10,431 bases of DNA. Source: Ruminococcus flavefaciens (lineage in GTDB: Bacteria > Bacillota > Clostridia > Oscillospirales > Ruminococcaceae). The notes beneath the pieces are model-generated. The model was not told where the DNA came from. It searched no databases and worked only from the letters and a program-made list of their open reading frames with translations. Shown piece by piece: positions 1 to 5,263 of this stretch. How positions within the stretch are numbered: the stretch's first letter is position 1; each line of letters starts with the position of its first letter. Location of the stretch: assembly GCA_902792495.1 (NCBI GenBank), contig CADBAC010000082.1, positions 1 to 10,431 on the forward strand. Direction: 5' to 3'. The position numbers and the translations under genes were made by a program.

Positions 1-20
1 TCTTTAGGAAATTAAAACAC

Positions 21-37
21 GGAAGCGGTCTGCTTCC
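21..37 (+). other. Leader hairpin upstream of DUF624 gene
   Basis: A perfect 6-bp inverted repeat, GGAAGC (21-26) and GCTTCC (32-37), has a 5-nt loop and sits 5 nt before the ribosome binding site AGGAGA (43-48). No T-run follows it, so it is not an intrinsic terminator in this orientation. It may be a 5'UTR hairpin of the next gene. Upstream sequence is cut off by the window edge, so its transcript context is unknown. Confidence 0.35.
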
Positions 38-54
38 AGGTTAGGAGAATATAA

Positions 55-870
55 ATGGGAATGTTTGATAACAATTATCAGCACAGGGGAGTTTTGAAAA
101 CACCTCACGAAAAGAAGGGCTTTTTCAAGTTCTGGGAGGTCTACGGGCGCCATATGTGGAAGCTTCTTGAAGTGAACCTTCTTTATCTTCTGTTCTGTCT
201 GCCGGTAGTAACTATCGGCCCTGCAACAGCGGCAATGACCAAGGTGTGCAGAAATTACTCTCAGGAGAGAAATGTTTTTCTGCTCCATGATTTCTGGGAC
301 TCCTTCAAGAAGAACCTCAAGCAGGGCTTTGTGATGAGCTTTATTGACATTCTTTTCACCCTGGGCTTCATCGTTGGCGTACCCACCTATTATATCTGGG
401 CTCAGCAGAATTCGATGATCTACGTTCCGTTTATGATCTCGCTGTGCTGTATGCTCATCTTCTATATGATGCACTTCTACATCTATATAATGATAAGCTC
501 CACCAACCTGACTATGGTACAGATAATCAAAAACTCCTTCTATCTTGTGGCGCTGGATCTTAAAGCGTCGCTGTGGACGCTTCTGGTATCGTTCCTGGTC
601 ATCGTTCCCTGCTATGCGTTCTTGTGGCCGTCACTGTTCATCATAATTTTCTGGCCGTTCTCGTTCCTCTGCTTCGTTATCTGCTTCAACTGCTATCCCG
701 TGATACAGAAAACGATCATTGATCCTTTCTATGCAGAAAAGGGTGAAGTAAATCCGGAATATCTTACAAACGGTGAAGATATCGACGAAGAGACAATTTT
801 CGAGGATATGGGCGGCAAGGAAGAAGTCATAGAGAACCGTCCCAAGAAAAAGGGGAAGATCATCAAATAA
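55..870 (+). CDS. DUF624 (YesL-like) integral membrane protein
   Basis: This 271-aa protein resembles the DUF624/YesL family. Those proteins often sit beside carbohydrate ABC transporters and are of unknown biochemical role. The family look comes from the N-terminal FFKFWEVYGRHMWKL segment followed by a hydrophobic stretch ending in LPVVTIGPATAAM (about residues 37-61). Further membrane segments lie near residues 93-115, 122-146, 170-190 and 193-215, giving about five helices. The tail (about 223-271) is soluble, acidic and then lysine-rich, ending KKKGKIIK. The start at 55 is supported by AGGAGA at 43-48 with a 6-nt gap; an ATG two codons later is also possible. The gene ends at a bidirectional terminator shared with the converging gene. 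The transporter partner, if any, would lie upstream of the window. The family call is fairly good; the function is unknown. Confidence 0.75.
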   Translation: MGMFDNNYQHRGVLKTPHEKKGFFKFWEVYGRHMWKLLEVNLLYLLFCLPVVTIGPATAAMTKVCRNYSQERNVFLLHDFWDSFKKNLKQGFVMSFIDILFTLGFIVGVPTYYIWAQQNSMIYVPFMISLCCMLIFYMMHFYIYIMISSTNLTMVQIIKNSFYLVALDLKASLWTLLVSFLVIVPCYAFLWPSLFIIIFWPFSFLCFVICFNCYPVIQKTIIDPFYAEKGEVNPEYLTNGEDIDEETIFEDMGGKEEVIENRPKKKGKIIK

Positions 871-876
871 AAAATC

Positions 877-914
877 AACGCTTTCGGATCTGTTTCCGAA
901 AGCGTTTTTCTTTT
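877..914. terminator. Bidirectional intrinsic terminator
   Basis: A perfect 12-bp stem pairs 877-888 with 895-906 around a 6-nt loop. On the plus strand a T-rich run (905-914) follows, ending the DUF624 gene. On the minus strand the A-run at 868-874 becomes a U-run, so the same hairpin can end the gene converging from the right. Confidence 0.9.
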
Positions 915-1522
915 CATATAGAGTCCATGTAGTCGTTCCTATTGTCAGCTTTAGCCTCAAGCTGCTGTGACGGCATAACAAAATCATCCATAATGCCACG
1001 GACTTCCTCTTTAGCGTAAAACTCCTCTCTGCGCTGATACGGATCGGTTTTCCGTGCATTGTCGGCTGTTTCCAGCACCTCGCTCTGCAATTCATTGAAA
1101 TAGGGGAATCCATCCTGCTGTGAGAGATACTCATAGGTATTGTTTACTTTCGGAACAAGGACTGCAAGAGCGATAGATAAGCCGAGAAGCAGAACGTCGA
1201 TCAGCCCGAAGTAAAACGGTACAGAAGCGGCAAAAGTTAAAACTCCCAGTGCCGCAGGGATTATGGAGTAAAACGCAAACTTTGACGTTTTAGTGTACAT
1301 CGAATACATCGCCATGGCGATATTGCACGGGATACATACAAGCGCAAGCAGGAGTAACACCAGCAGATCGCCACCGTTCGCAAGGGACGTAAACAGATTC
1401 GGAACAAATGCCATTATCATAAAAATAATCAGTACAATGTAGAATTTGAAAATGCCGTTGTAGAACATATTGCATTTCTTCAGCTGGTTTCGGTGCCGGG
1501 GATAATCGGGATGTGAGATCAT
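914..1522 (-). CDS. Four-helix membrane protein of unknown function
   Basis: I do not recognise a named family. The start is placed at 1522, not at the ATG 12 nt further upstream (1534). On the minus strand GGAGG (1532-1528) lies 5 nt before the 1522 ATG and actually overlaps the upstream ATG, which has no ribosome binding site of its own. The resulting 202-aa protein has a basic N-terminus and about four hydrophobic segments (residues about 22-42, 52-74, 82-102 and 104-124). A soluble, charged C-terminal third of about 75 residues follows. That part carries YLSQQDGFPYFNE (131-143), an FPYFN-type motif I associate with hypothetical clostridial membrane proteins. The gene lies 52 nt after the metallophosphoesterase gene on the same strand and probably shares its promoter. 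It ends directly at the bidirectional terminator. Confidence 0.7.
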   Translation of the reverse strand: MISHPDYPRHRNQLKKCNMFYNGIFKFYIVLIIFMIMAFVPNLFTSLANGGDLLVLLLLALVCIPCNIAMAMYSMYTKTSKFAFYSIIPAALGVLTFAASVPFYFGLIDVLLLGLSIALAVLVPKVNNTYEYLSQQDGFPYFNELQSEVLETADNARKTDPYQRREEFYAKEEVRGIMDDFVMPSQQLEAKADNRNDYMDSI

Positions 1523-1527
1523 TTTTT

Positions 1528-1532
1528 CCTCC
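1528..1532 (-). promoter_or_regulatory. Ribosome binding site that fixes the 1522 start
   Basis: GGAGG on the minus strand lies 5 nt before the ATG at 1522. It falls inside the longer open frame that starts at 1534, so the longer start would bury the ribosome binding site within the coding sequence. Confidence 0.8.
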
Positions 1533-1574
1533 ATAGTTCACATTTTGTATTCTGAAGCATATACTATATTGCAG

Positions 1575-2057
1575 TCAGATGCTGACGATATTCAGTACCA
1601 CTCCCGCAGGAGAAATGTCGATATGGCCGAAAGAAGGCGGTCTGCCGTCACGGGGACATGAAGCGCTTCCGGGATTCATTATCCTGAAACCGTCCTCATT
1701 GCTCTCGAATCTCTCGTGAGTATGCCCGAACAGAATGATATCGCATTTGTTGGCCCTCGCAAGCATTTTCAGCCTCTCTCTGGAACTGTGCACACCGTAC
1801 AGATGTCCGTGAGTAGCAAGGATATTATGTTCTCCCACAGGAAGGACGAAATAATCGGGACTCAGACTGTTGAAGTCGCAGTTGCCTGCAACGTGGATTA
1901 TTTTCTGGGAAAGTTCCGGATGCGACATGACAAAGCGGTCAACTTCACGTTCTCCGTCACCTAAATGGATCATCCAGTCAGCATCAGTGTTTTTCATAAA
2001 GACTTTTTCAAGGGCGGAGTAATTTCCGTGTGTATCGGATATAACTATTACACGCAT
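1575..2057 (-). CDS. YfcE/MJ0936-family metallophosphoesterase
   Basis: This 160-aa protein has the full set of calcineurin-like metallophosphoesterase motifs. They are DTH (D8, H10), GDGE (G33-D34), GNCD (58-61), ATHGH (81-85, with the metal-ligand histidines) and GHTH (111-114). GNCD in place of GNHD, together with the short length, points to the YfcE/MJ0936 group. Those are manganese-dependent phosphodiesterases active on model substrates, with no firm physiological substrate. The protein is cytosolic, with no signal peptide or membrane segment. Start 2057 has a strong minus-strand AGGAGGG (2070-2064) at 6-nt spacing, behind a consensus promoter. In many Firmicutes this gene follows rdgB/rph; here it is the first gene of a two-gene unit with a membrane protein. 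The family call is firm; the substrate is unknown. Confidence 0.9.
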   Translation of the reverse strand: MRVIVISDTHGNYSALEKVFMKNTDADWMIHLGDGEREVDRFVMSHPELSQKIIHVAGNCDFNSLSPDYFVLPVGEHNILATHGHLYGVHSSRERLKMLARANKCDIILFGHTHERFESNEDGFRIMNPGSASCPRDGRPPSFGHIDISPAGVVLNIVSI

Positions 2058-2092
2058 GAACAGCCCTCCTATAGTTAATAATTCATAAATGT

Positions 2093-2121
2093 ATTATACC
2101 ACAAGGATAAAAAAATGTCAA
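2093..2121 (-). promoter_or_regulatory. Perfect consensus sigma-A promoter for the metallophosphoesterase gene
   Basis: On the minus strand TTGACA (2121-2116), a 17-nt spacer and TATAAT (2098-2093) match the vegetative consensus exactly. A TGG just before the -10 adds an extended -10. The start site would be near 2086, about 30 nt ahead of the start codon. No equally good plus-strand promoter is visible for the divergent small-gene operon. Confidence 0.9.
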
Positions 2122-2141
2122 TAGTTAATATGGAGGATAAT

Positions 2142-2390
2142 ATGGACAGGAACAATTTTGATCAGACCAAAGTAAATGCACTTCTCGGAGCCGTCAGCAA
2201 AAAGATAGGAATTTCAAGCGATCAGCTGAAAAAAGAGCTTGAAGAAGGCAGATTTGACAGTGCACTTGCATCAATGAACAAAAACGATGCCTCAAAGCTT
2301 CAGAAAGTGATGAATGATCCGAAGCTTATCGAGAAAATGATGAGCACTCCGCAGGCTCAGGCTTTATACAAAAAGTTATCGGGAAAATAA
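2142..2390 (+). CDS. Small helical protein, first gene of the BofA-linked operon
   Basis: I do not recognise a named family for this soluble 82-aa protein. The start is put at 2142 because GGAGG (2132-2136) lies 5 nt before it. The longer in-frame start at 2115 overlaps the divergent promoter's -35 region and has no ribosome binding site. The sequence reads as amphipathic helices: KVNALLGAVSKKIG (10-23), then SSDQLKKELEEG, then a C-terminal NDPKLIEKMMSTPQAQALYKKL (58-79). That last segment is reminiscent of STI1/DP-type helical repeats (a D/N-P followed by hydrophobics, repeated). This resemblance is only impressionistic. The gene is followed after 3 nt by the next small gene, so the two are almost certainly co-transcribed. 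Confidence 0.75.
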   Translation: MDRNNFDQTKVNALLGAVSKKIGISSDQLKKELEEGRFDSALASMNKNDASKLQKVMNDPKLIEKMMSTPQAQALYKKLSGK

Positions 2391-2393
2391 AGC

Positions 2394-2732
2394 ATGGACG
2401 ACATTATGGAAAAACTGGGCGATCTGCTGTCTGATGAAGAAAGCGTCAGACAGCTGTCGGAACTTGCACAGATGATAAGAGCTGATACCGATGAGAAAGC
2501 GGGAGAAACCGAAGCTTCAGGGGCAAACGCAGATCTTGGCGATATTATGAAGATCAGCGGACTTTTAAGCAGTTTCACCGCTAAAGACAGCAATACCGAA
2601 CTACTGCTCGCTCTGCGTCCTCATCTCACCGAAAAGCGGCAGGTGAGAGTCGACAAGGCGATAAAGCTGATGAAACTTATATCCGTATGGGAGCAGGCAA
2701 AGGAAAACGGTATGCTTAACGATATATTATAG
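2394..2732 (+). CDS. Small helical protein, second gene of the BofA-linked operon
   Basis: The product is a 112-aa soluble protein with no named family that I recognise. The N-terminus (MDDIMEKLGDLLSDEESVRQLSELAQMI) is an acidic amphipathic helix pair. The middle (about 30-47) is low-complexity and probably flexible. The C-terminal half has LLLALRPHLTEKRQVRVDKAIKLMKL (about 70-95). The pattern of a basic patch followed by a helix recurs, from memory, in small proteins of clostridia. Start 2394 has a weak GGGAAA (2381-2386), and an ATG at 2406 is an alternative. The spacing of 3 nt to the gene before and 13 nt to the gene after supports an operon. Confidence 0.75.
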   Translation: MDDIMEKLGDLLSDEESVRQLSELAQMIRADTDEKAGETEASGANADLGDIMKISGLLSSFTAKDSNTELLLALRPHLTEKRQVRVDKAIKLMKLISVWEQAKENGMLNDIL

Positions 2733-2745
2733 CGAGGTGAGGTGA

Positions 2746-3024
2746 TTGCCGTTATACGACAAAAACAACATGGACCGTATGAGGATGGACGCTGTAAGAC
2801 GTTCACAGGAAATGCACAGACGTTCGGGCAACTCATTTTCAGCCGATCTTCCGCCGCAGAACGAGGAAATATCGGGGCAGGAAAACAGTACCGGTCTCAG
2901 CGAAATAATGAAAAAGCTGACCTCGGATAAAGATGTTCTGCTTATCGCAGCGGTGCTCTGGCTGCTTTACAAAGAGGGGGCAGACATAAAGCTTCTGCTC
3001 GCTCTTGCATACATACTATTATAG
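2746..3024 (+). CDS. Small protein with hydrophobic C-terminus (TTG start)
   Basis: This 92-aa protein probably starts at TTG 2746, because GAGGTGA (2734-2740) lies 5 nt before it. The first in-frame ATG (2770) has no ribosome binding site. The N-terminal half is polar and Arg/Met-rich (NNMDRMRMDAVRRSQEMHRR), with a low-complexity linker. The last 33 residues contain DKDVLLIAAVLWLLYKEGAD and a second hydrophobic stretch, KLLLALAYILL, at the very end. This suggests a membrane-associated helical hairpin split by a charged turn. I do not recognise a named family. It sits between another small gene and a BofA-like gene at gaps of 13 and about 17 nt, so it belongs to the same transcript. Confidence 0.75.
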   Translation: MPLYDKNNMDRMRMDAVRRSQEMHRRSGNSFSADLPPQNEEISGQENSTGLSEIMKKLTSDKDVLLIAAVLWLLYKEGADIKLLLALAYILL

Positions 3025-3041
3025 CAAAGGAAGTGCAGACC

Positions 3042-3296
3042 TTGGAAACAAACACGATATTCATTGTCGGCTGTGCAGCAGCGGCTGCGGCAATGGTCAT
3101 CTATTACCTTAGAAACCGCCGTAACATCGCCTCATTCATTGCCGGAACAGTTTCAGGGATAGTGTCACTATTTCTGCTTGAAAAGGTGTCGGCTCTCTTC
3201 AGCCTGAACATTCCACTGAATCTGTTCAATATTGCAGGCAGTCTGATACTGGGGGTGCCTTATGTTGTCATACTTGCAATCATGAACTTTTTGTAA
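3042..3296 (+). CDS. BofA-family membrane protein (pro-sigma-K processing inhibitor family)
   Basis: The 84-aa protein is built of hydrophobic segments at about residues 5-24, 28-50 and 60-83. A basic patch, RNRR (25-28 region), lies between the first two. The C-terminal pattern NIPLNLFNIAGSLILGVP (56-73) is the BofA signature, and the size matches the family (about 85-90 aa). In Bacillus, BofA holds the intramembrane protease SpoIVFB inactive in the outer forespore membrane. Here the residue after GVP is Tyr, whereas Gly is usual from memory. The TTG at 3042 is preferred because GGAAG (3029-3033) gives 8-nt spacing. The GTG at 3033 would leave almost no gap. Whether this strain sporulates cannot be told from the window, so the ancestral sporulation role is only inferred. 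Confidence 0.75.
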   Translation: METNTIFIVGCAAAAAAMVIYYLRNRRNIASFIAGTVSGIVSLFLLEKVSALFSLNIPLNLFNIAGSLILGVPYVVILAIMNFL

Positions 3297-3323
3297 ATCT
3301 TCATGTAGATTTTATAAAAAGTA

Positions 3324-3352
3324 TTGAAATTTTAAGATAATTCTGGTAAAAT
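3324..3352 (+). promoter_or_regulatory. Promoter of the nucleoside phosphorylase gene
   Basis: TTGAAA (3324-3329), a 17-nt spacer and TAAAAT (3347-3352), with a TGG extended -10 (3344-3346), form a good sigma-A promoter. The start site would be near 3359, giving a leader of about 20 nt that holds GGAGG (3370-3374) 6 nt before the ATG. Confidence 0.85.
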
Positions 3353-3380
3353 ATAAATATAACTTCGCTGGAGGTGAAAT

Positions 3381-4580
3381 ATGAACATTATCGATATCAT
3401 CAACAAAACAAAACGATCTGTCCCTCTCTCTTCAGATGAGATCAACTGGCTGGTGGAGAATTACACTAACGGTATTATCCCCGACTATCAGATGTCCGCA
3501 TGGCTTATGGCGGTCTGCCTTAACGGACTGACCGAAGACGAGACATTCGCTCTTACAGCTGCTTTGCGTGACAGCGGAGAAATAATGCACCTGTCGCTTC
3601 CTCTTACTGCGGACAAGCACAGTACAGGCGGAGTGGGCGATAAGACAAGCCTTATCATCGGTCCTATCTGCGCTTCATGCGGTGTTCCCGTTGCCAAAAT
3701 GTCCGGCAGAGGTCTGGGACATACAGGCGGCACTATCGACAAACTTGAAAGCATAAAGGGCTTCCGCACCGATATCCCTATCAGTGAGTTTCAGGATATA
3801 CTGCGAAAAACCGGCTTCTCAATTGTCTCACAAAGCGGCGAACTCTGTCCTGCCGACAAGAAGATCTACGCTCTCAGAAATGCCACAGGCACCGTTGACA
3901 GCATTCCTCTAATATGCGCAAGCATCATGAGCAAAAAGCTGGCGATGAACACTAATATCATCGTTCTTGATGTAAAGTACGGTTCAGGCGCTTTCATGAA
4001 AACCAGAGAAGACGCTGAGAAACTTGCTTCACTGATGGAGAAGATAGGCAATGCAGCAGGCAAGAAATGCCGTGCCATCGTCACTGATATGGACAGCCCT
4101 CTCGGCTGCAATATCGGCAATGCACTGGAAGTTTCAGAAGCTGTTGATGTGCTGAAAGGCAAAACAAAGGGATACCTTTACGATGTATGCATCGAACTTT
4201 CCGCAAACATCCTCGAACTTGCAGGCAAGGGAAGCTTTGATGAATGCAGGACAATGGCTGAAAACGCTATAACCGACGGAAGTGCGCTTCGTGTACTCAG
4301 AGAAACGATCAGACTTCAGGGTGGAGATGAAAATATCTGCGACGACACATCACTTCTTCCGCAGGCTAAATTCAGCTACACAGTCAGGGCAGTCGAGCGT
4401 ATGAAGATAATCTCGATCGACAGTGAGGAGATAGGTATGACATCCCTTATGCTGGGCGCAGGACGTATATCAAAGGACGATCATATAGATATGTCAGCAG
4501 GTATCGTTATGCATTGCAAAGCACACTCTCATTCAAAAGTGGTAAAATGTTATTACAAACGGCAGAGAATGCCGACGTAA
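3381..4580 (+). CDS. Pyrimidine-nucleoside/thymidine phosphorylase, abnormal C-terminus
   Basis: The enzyme family splits thymidine or uridine with phosphate, giving the free base and (deoxy)ribose-1-phosphate in nucleoside salvage. Visible motifs are KHSTGGVGDK (79-88, phosphate site), the family signature SGRGLGHTGGTIDKLE (108-123), LRNATGTVDSIPLI (165-178), SIMSKK (181-186) and KYGSGAFMK (199-207). Together these cover the active site. The C-terminal domain starts normally (LGAGRISKDDHIDMSAGIVMH). After residue 381 it then becomes a basic unrelated tail ending at residue 399, against about 430-440 aa for the family. In the -1 frame from 4523 the DNA encodes TLSFKSGKMLLQTAENADV, which is plausible as the family's continuation. 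That frame stops at 4601-4603. This points to a 3' frameshift plus truncation, or a sequencing error. Activity is uncertain because the catalytic motifs are intact but the last strands and helices of the alpha/beta domain are lost. Confidence 0.85.
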   Translation: MNIIDIINKTKRSVPLSSDEINWLVENYTNGIIPDYQMSAWLMAVCLNGLTEDETFALTAALRDSGEIMHLSLPLTADKHSTGGVGDKTSLIIGPICASCGVPVAKMSGRGLGHTGGTIDKLESIKGFRTDIPISEFQDILRKTGFSIVSQSGELCPADKKIYALRNATGTVDSIPLICASIMSKKLAMNTNIIVLDVKYGSGAFMKTREDAEKLASLMEKIGNAAGKKCRAIVTDMDSPLGCNIGNALEVSEAVDVLKGKTKGYLYDVCIELSANILELAGKGSFDECRTMAENAITDGSALRVLRETIRLQGGDENICDDTSLLPQAKFSYTVRAVERMKIISIDSEEIGMTSLMLGAGRISKDDHIDMSAGIVMHCKAHSHSKVVKCYYKRQRMPT

Positions 4581-4603
4581 CGAAATGGAGGTTTTTATTA
4601 TGA
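4523..4603 (+). other. Out-of-frame remnant of the phosphorylase C-terminus
   Basis: Reading in the -1 frame after codon 381 gives 26 further residues, including GKMLLQTAENADV. This fits where the family has a GDKVxKGEPLxTLYxN-type segment. The frame ends in TGA overlapping the next gene's ATG (ATGA at 4600-4603). The surrounding bases show no canonical slippery heptamer, so a mutation or base-call error is more likely than programmed frameshifting. A chance resemblance within the next gene's promoter region cannot be excluded. Confidence 0.5.
4540..4548 (+). promoter_or_regulatory. Possible extended -10 promoter for the zinc-ribbon gene
   Basis: TGGTAAAAT at 4540-4548 is the same extended -10 sequence seen before the phosphorylase and topoisomerase genes. 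No good -35 sits 16-18 nt upstream. The start site would be near 4555, giving a leader of about 45 nt. That leader would contain a 5-bp hairpin, CGGCA/TGCCG (4560-4574). Confidence 0.4.
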
Positions 4604-5073
4604 GTTTTCTTGATTCAGTAAAAGACATTGCAGGTGCAGTAGGCAACACAGTCAGCAAGGGCGCAAAGAGCGTTTCCGAAAATTCCAAGAAACTGGCAGA
4701 AAAATCCAAGATCAAGCGTGATATCGCACTTATCGAGGCAGATATCAATAACTCCTATATCGAAATAGGCAAAAAATACTTTGAGACCATAAACAGAGCC
4801 CCTTCCGAAGAATACGCTTTTGATGTAGATAATATCATCGCTAAGAACGAACAGCTTGAAGCTGCAAAGAAGGCACTCATGGATCTCGAAGACAAGCACA
4901 CCTGTCCCGAATGCGGCGCATCTGTTTTCAAAGATCAGAAGTTCTGCGACAAGTGCGGCACTAAGCTTGAAGAGTGCATCAAGGTCGAGGTAATTGAAGA
5001 AATGAACGTAAATGAAGGTGTTGACTGCAAAGTCGAGACTGAAGAGAAAAGTATAGATAATCCTGAAGAATGA
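4600..5073 (+). CDS. Coiled-coil protein with C-terminal zinc ribbon
   Basis: This 157-aa soluble protein starts at 4600, since GGAGG (4587-4591) lies 8 nt before it. The in-frame ATG at 4585 overlaps that site and is rejected. The N-terminus (1-25) is a Gly/Ala/Ser-rich amphipathic segment, MSFLDSVKDIAGAVGNTVSKG. Residues about 28-98 are lysine/glutamate-rich and probably form a helical coiled coil. A rubredoxin-knuckle zinc ribbon follows with C102-x-x-C105 and C116-x-x-C119 (CPECGASVFKDQKFCDKCGTKL). The tail (126-157) is acidic. Zinc-ribbon proteins of this type are common in clostridia and have no assigned role; the ribbon probably binds protein or nucleic acid. The gene ends at a strong terminator 9 nt later. 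Its 5' end overlaps the disrupted end of the phosphorylase gene's alternative frame. Confidence 0.8.
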   Translation: MSFLDSVKDIAGAVGNTVSKGAKSVSENSKKLAEKSKIKRDIALIEADINNSYIEIGKKYFETINRAPSEEYAFDVDNIIAKNEQLEAAKKALMDLEDKHTCPECGASVFKDQKFCDKCGTKLEECIKVEVIEEMNVNEGVDCKVETEEKSIDNPEE

Positions 5074-5081
5074 TCTGTGAT

Positions 5082-5112
5082 AAAGGCGTATCGTTGAGCG
5101 ATGCGCCTTTTT
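5082..5112 (+). terminator. Intrinsic terminator after the zinc-ribbon gene
   Basis: A 12-bp stem (5082-5093 with 5099-5110, including one G-U pair) closes a 5-nt loop. It runs into a T-run at 5108-5112. Confidence 0.85.
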
Positions 5113-5148
5113 GTGCAATATGCCAAAAAATTCGCATTCTTTTTTGTG

Positions 5149-5154
5149 TATAAT
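5149..5154 (+). promoter_or_regulatory. Possible upstream -10 element of the acyl-CoA synthetase gene
   Basis: A perfect TATAAT lies at 5149-5154 but lacks a recognisable -35 at 16-18 nt. It sits in a block that is echoed about 45 nt downstream at the better promoter. Confidence 0.35.
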
Positions 5155-5169
5155 AAAGTTGCAAAACTG

Positions 5170-5198
5170 TTTACTTTTTCGCTTTTTTGTGTTAAAAT
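5170..5198 (+). promoter_or_regulatory. Main promoter of the acyl-CoA synthetase gene
   Basis: TTTACT (5170-5175), a 17-nt spacer and TAAAAT (5193-5198) with TG one base before the -10 (5190-5191) form an extended -10 sigma-A promoter. The start site would be near 5205, giving a leader of about 60 nt. Confidence 0.65.
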
Positions 5199-5213
5199 AA
5201 AAGATAGTTTAGT

Positions 5214-5246
5214 GCTTTGCGGCTTTTATTTACAAAAGCGCAGGGC
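5214..5246 (+). other. 5'UTR hairpin before the acyl-CoA synthetase start
   Basis: A stem pairs GCTTTT (5222-5227) with AAAAGC (5234-5239). Skipping G5221, it extends through 5214-5220 with 5240-5246, including two G-U pairs, for 13 bp in all. It ends 2 nt before AAAGGA (5249-5254), so it may stabilise the transcript or tune ribosome access. Confidence 0.5.
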
Positions 5247-5263
5247 AGAAAGGAAACAGAATA

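Noticed and set aside
21..37. Terminator of a gene upstream of the window
   Set aside because: The 6-bp hairpin has no T-run on the plus side, and it lies directly before the next gene's ribosome binding site.
631..1134. Minus-strand frame crossing the terminator between the two convergent genes
   Set aside because: It spans a bidirectional terminator and overlaps two well-supported genes, and its protein looks like antisense of a membrane protein.
3295..3312. AAATCT/AGATTT hairpin right after the BofA-like gene as a terminator
   Set aside because: The stem is only 6 bp, all but one pair A-T, and no proper T-run follows; it lies in AT-rich spacer and is too weak to claim.
4515..4530. Programmed -1 ribosomal frameshift signal in the phosphorylase gene
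   Set aside because: No X-XXY-YYZ heptamer or clear downstream stem is present at the junction; mutation or a base-call error is simpler.
4615..5118. Hydrophobic minus-strand frame opposite the zinc-ribbon gene
   Set aside because: The plus-strand frame has a good ribosome binding site and four zinc-ribbon cysteines in register; the other frame is the hydrophobic mirror of a charged coiled coil and crosses a terminator.
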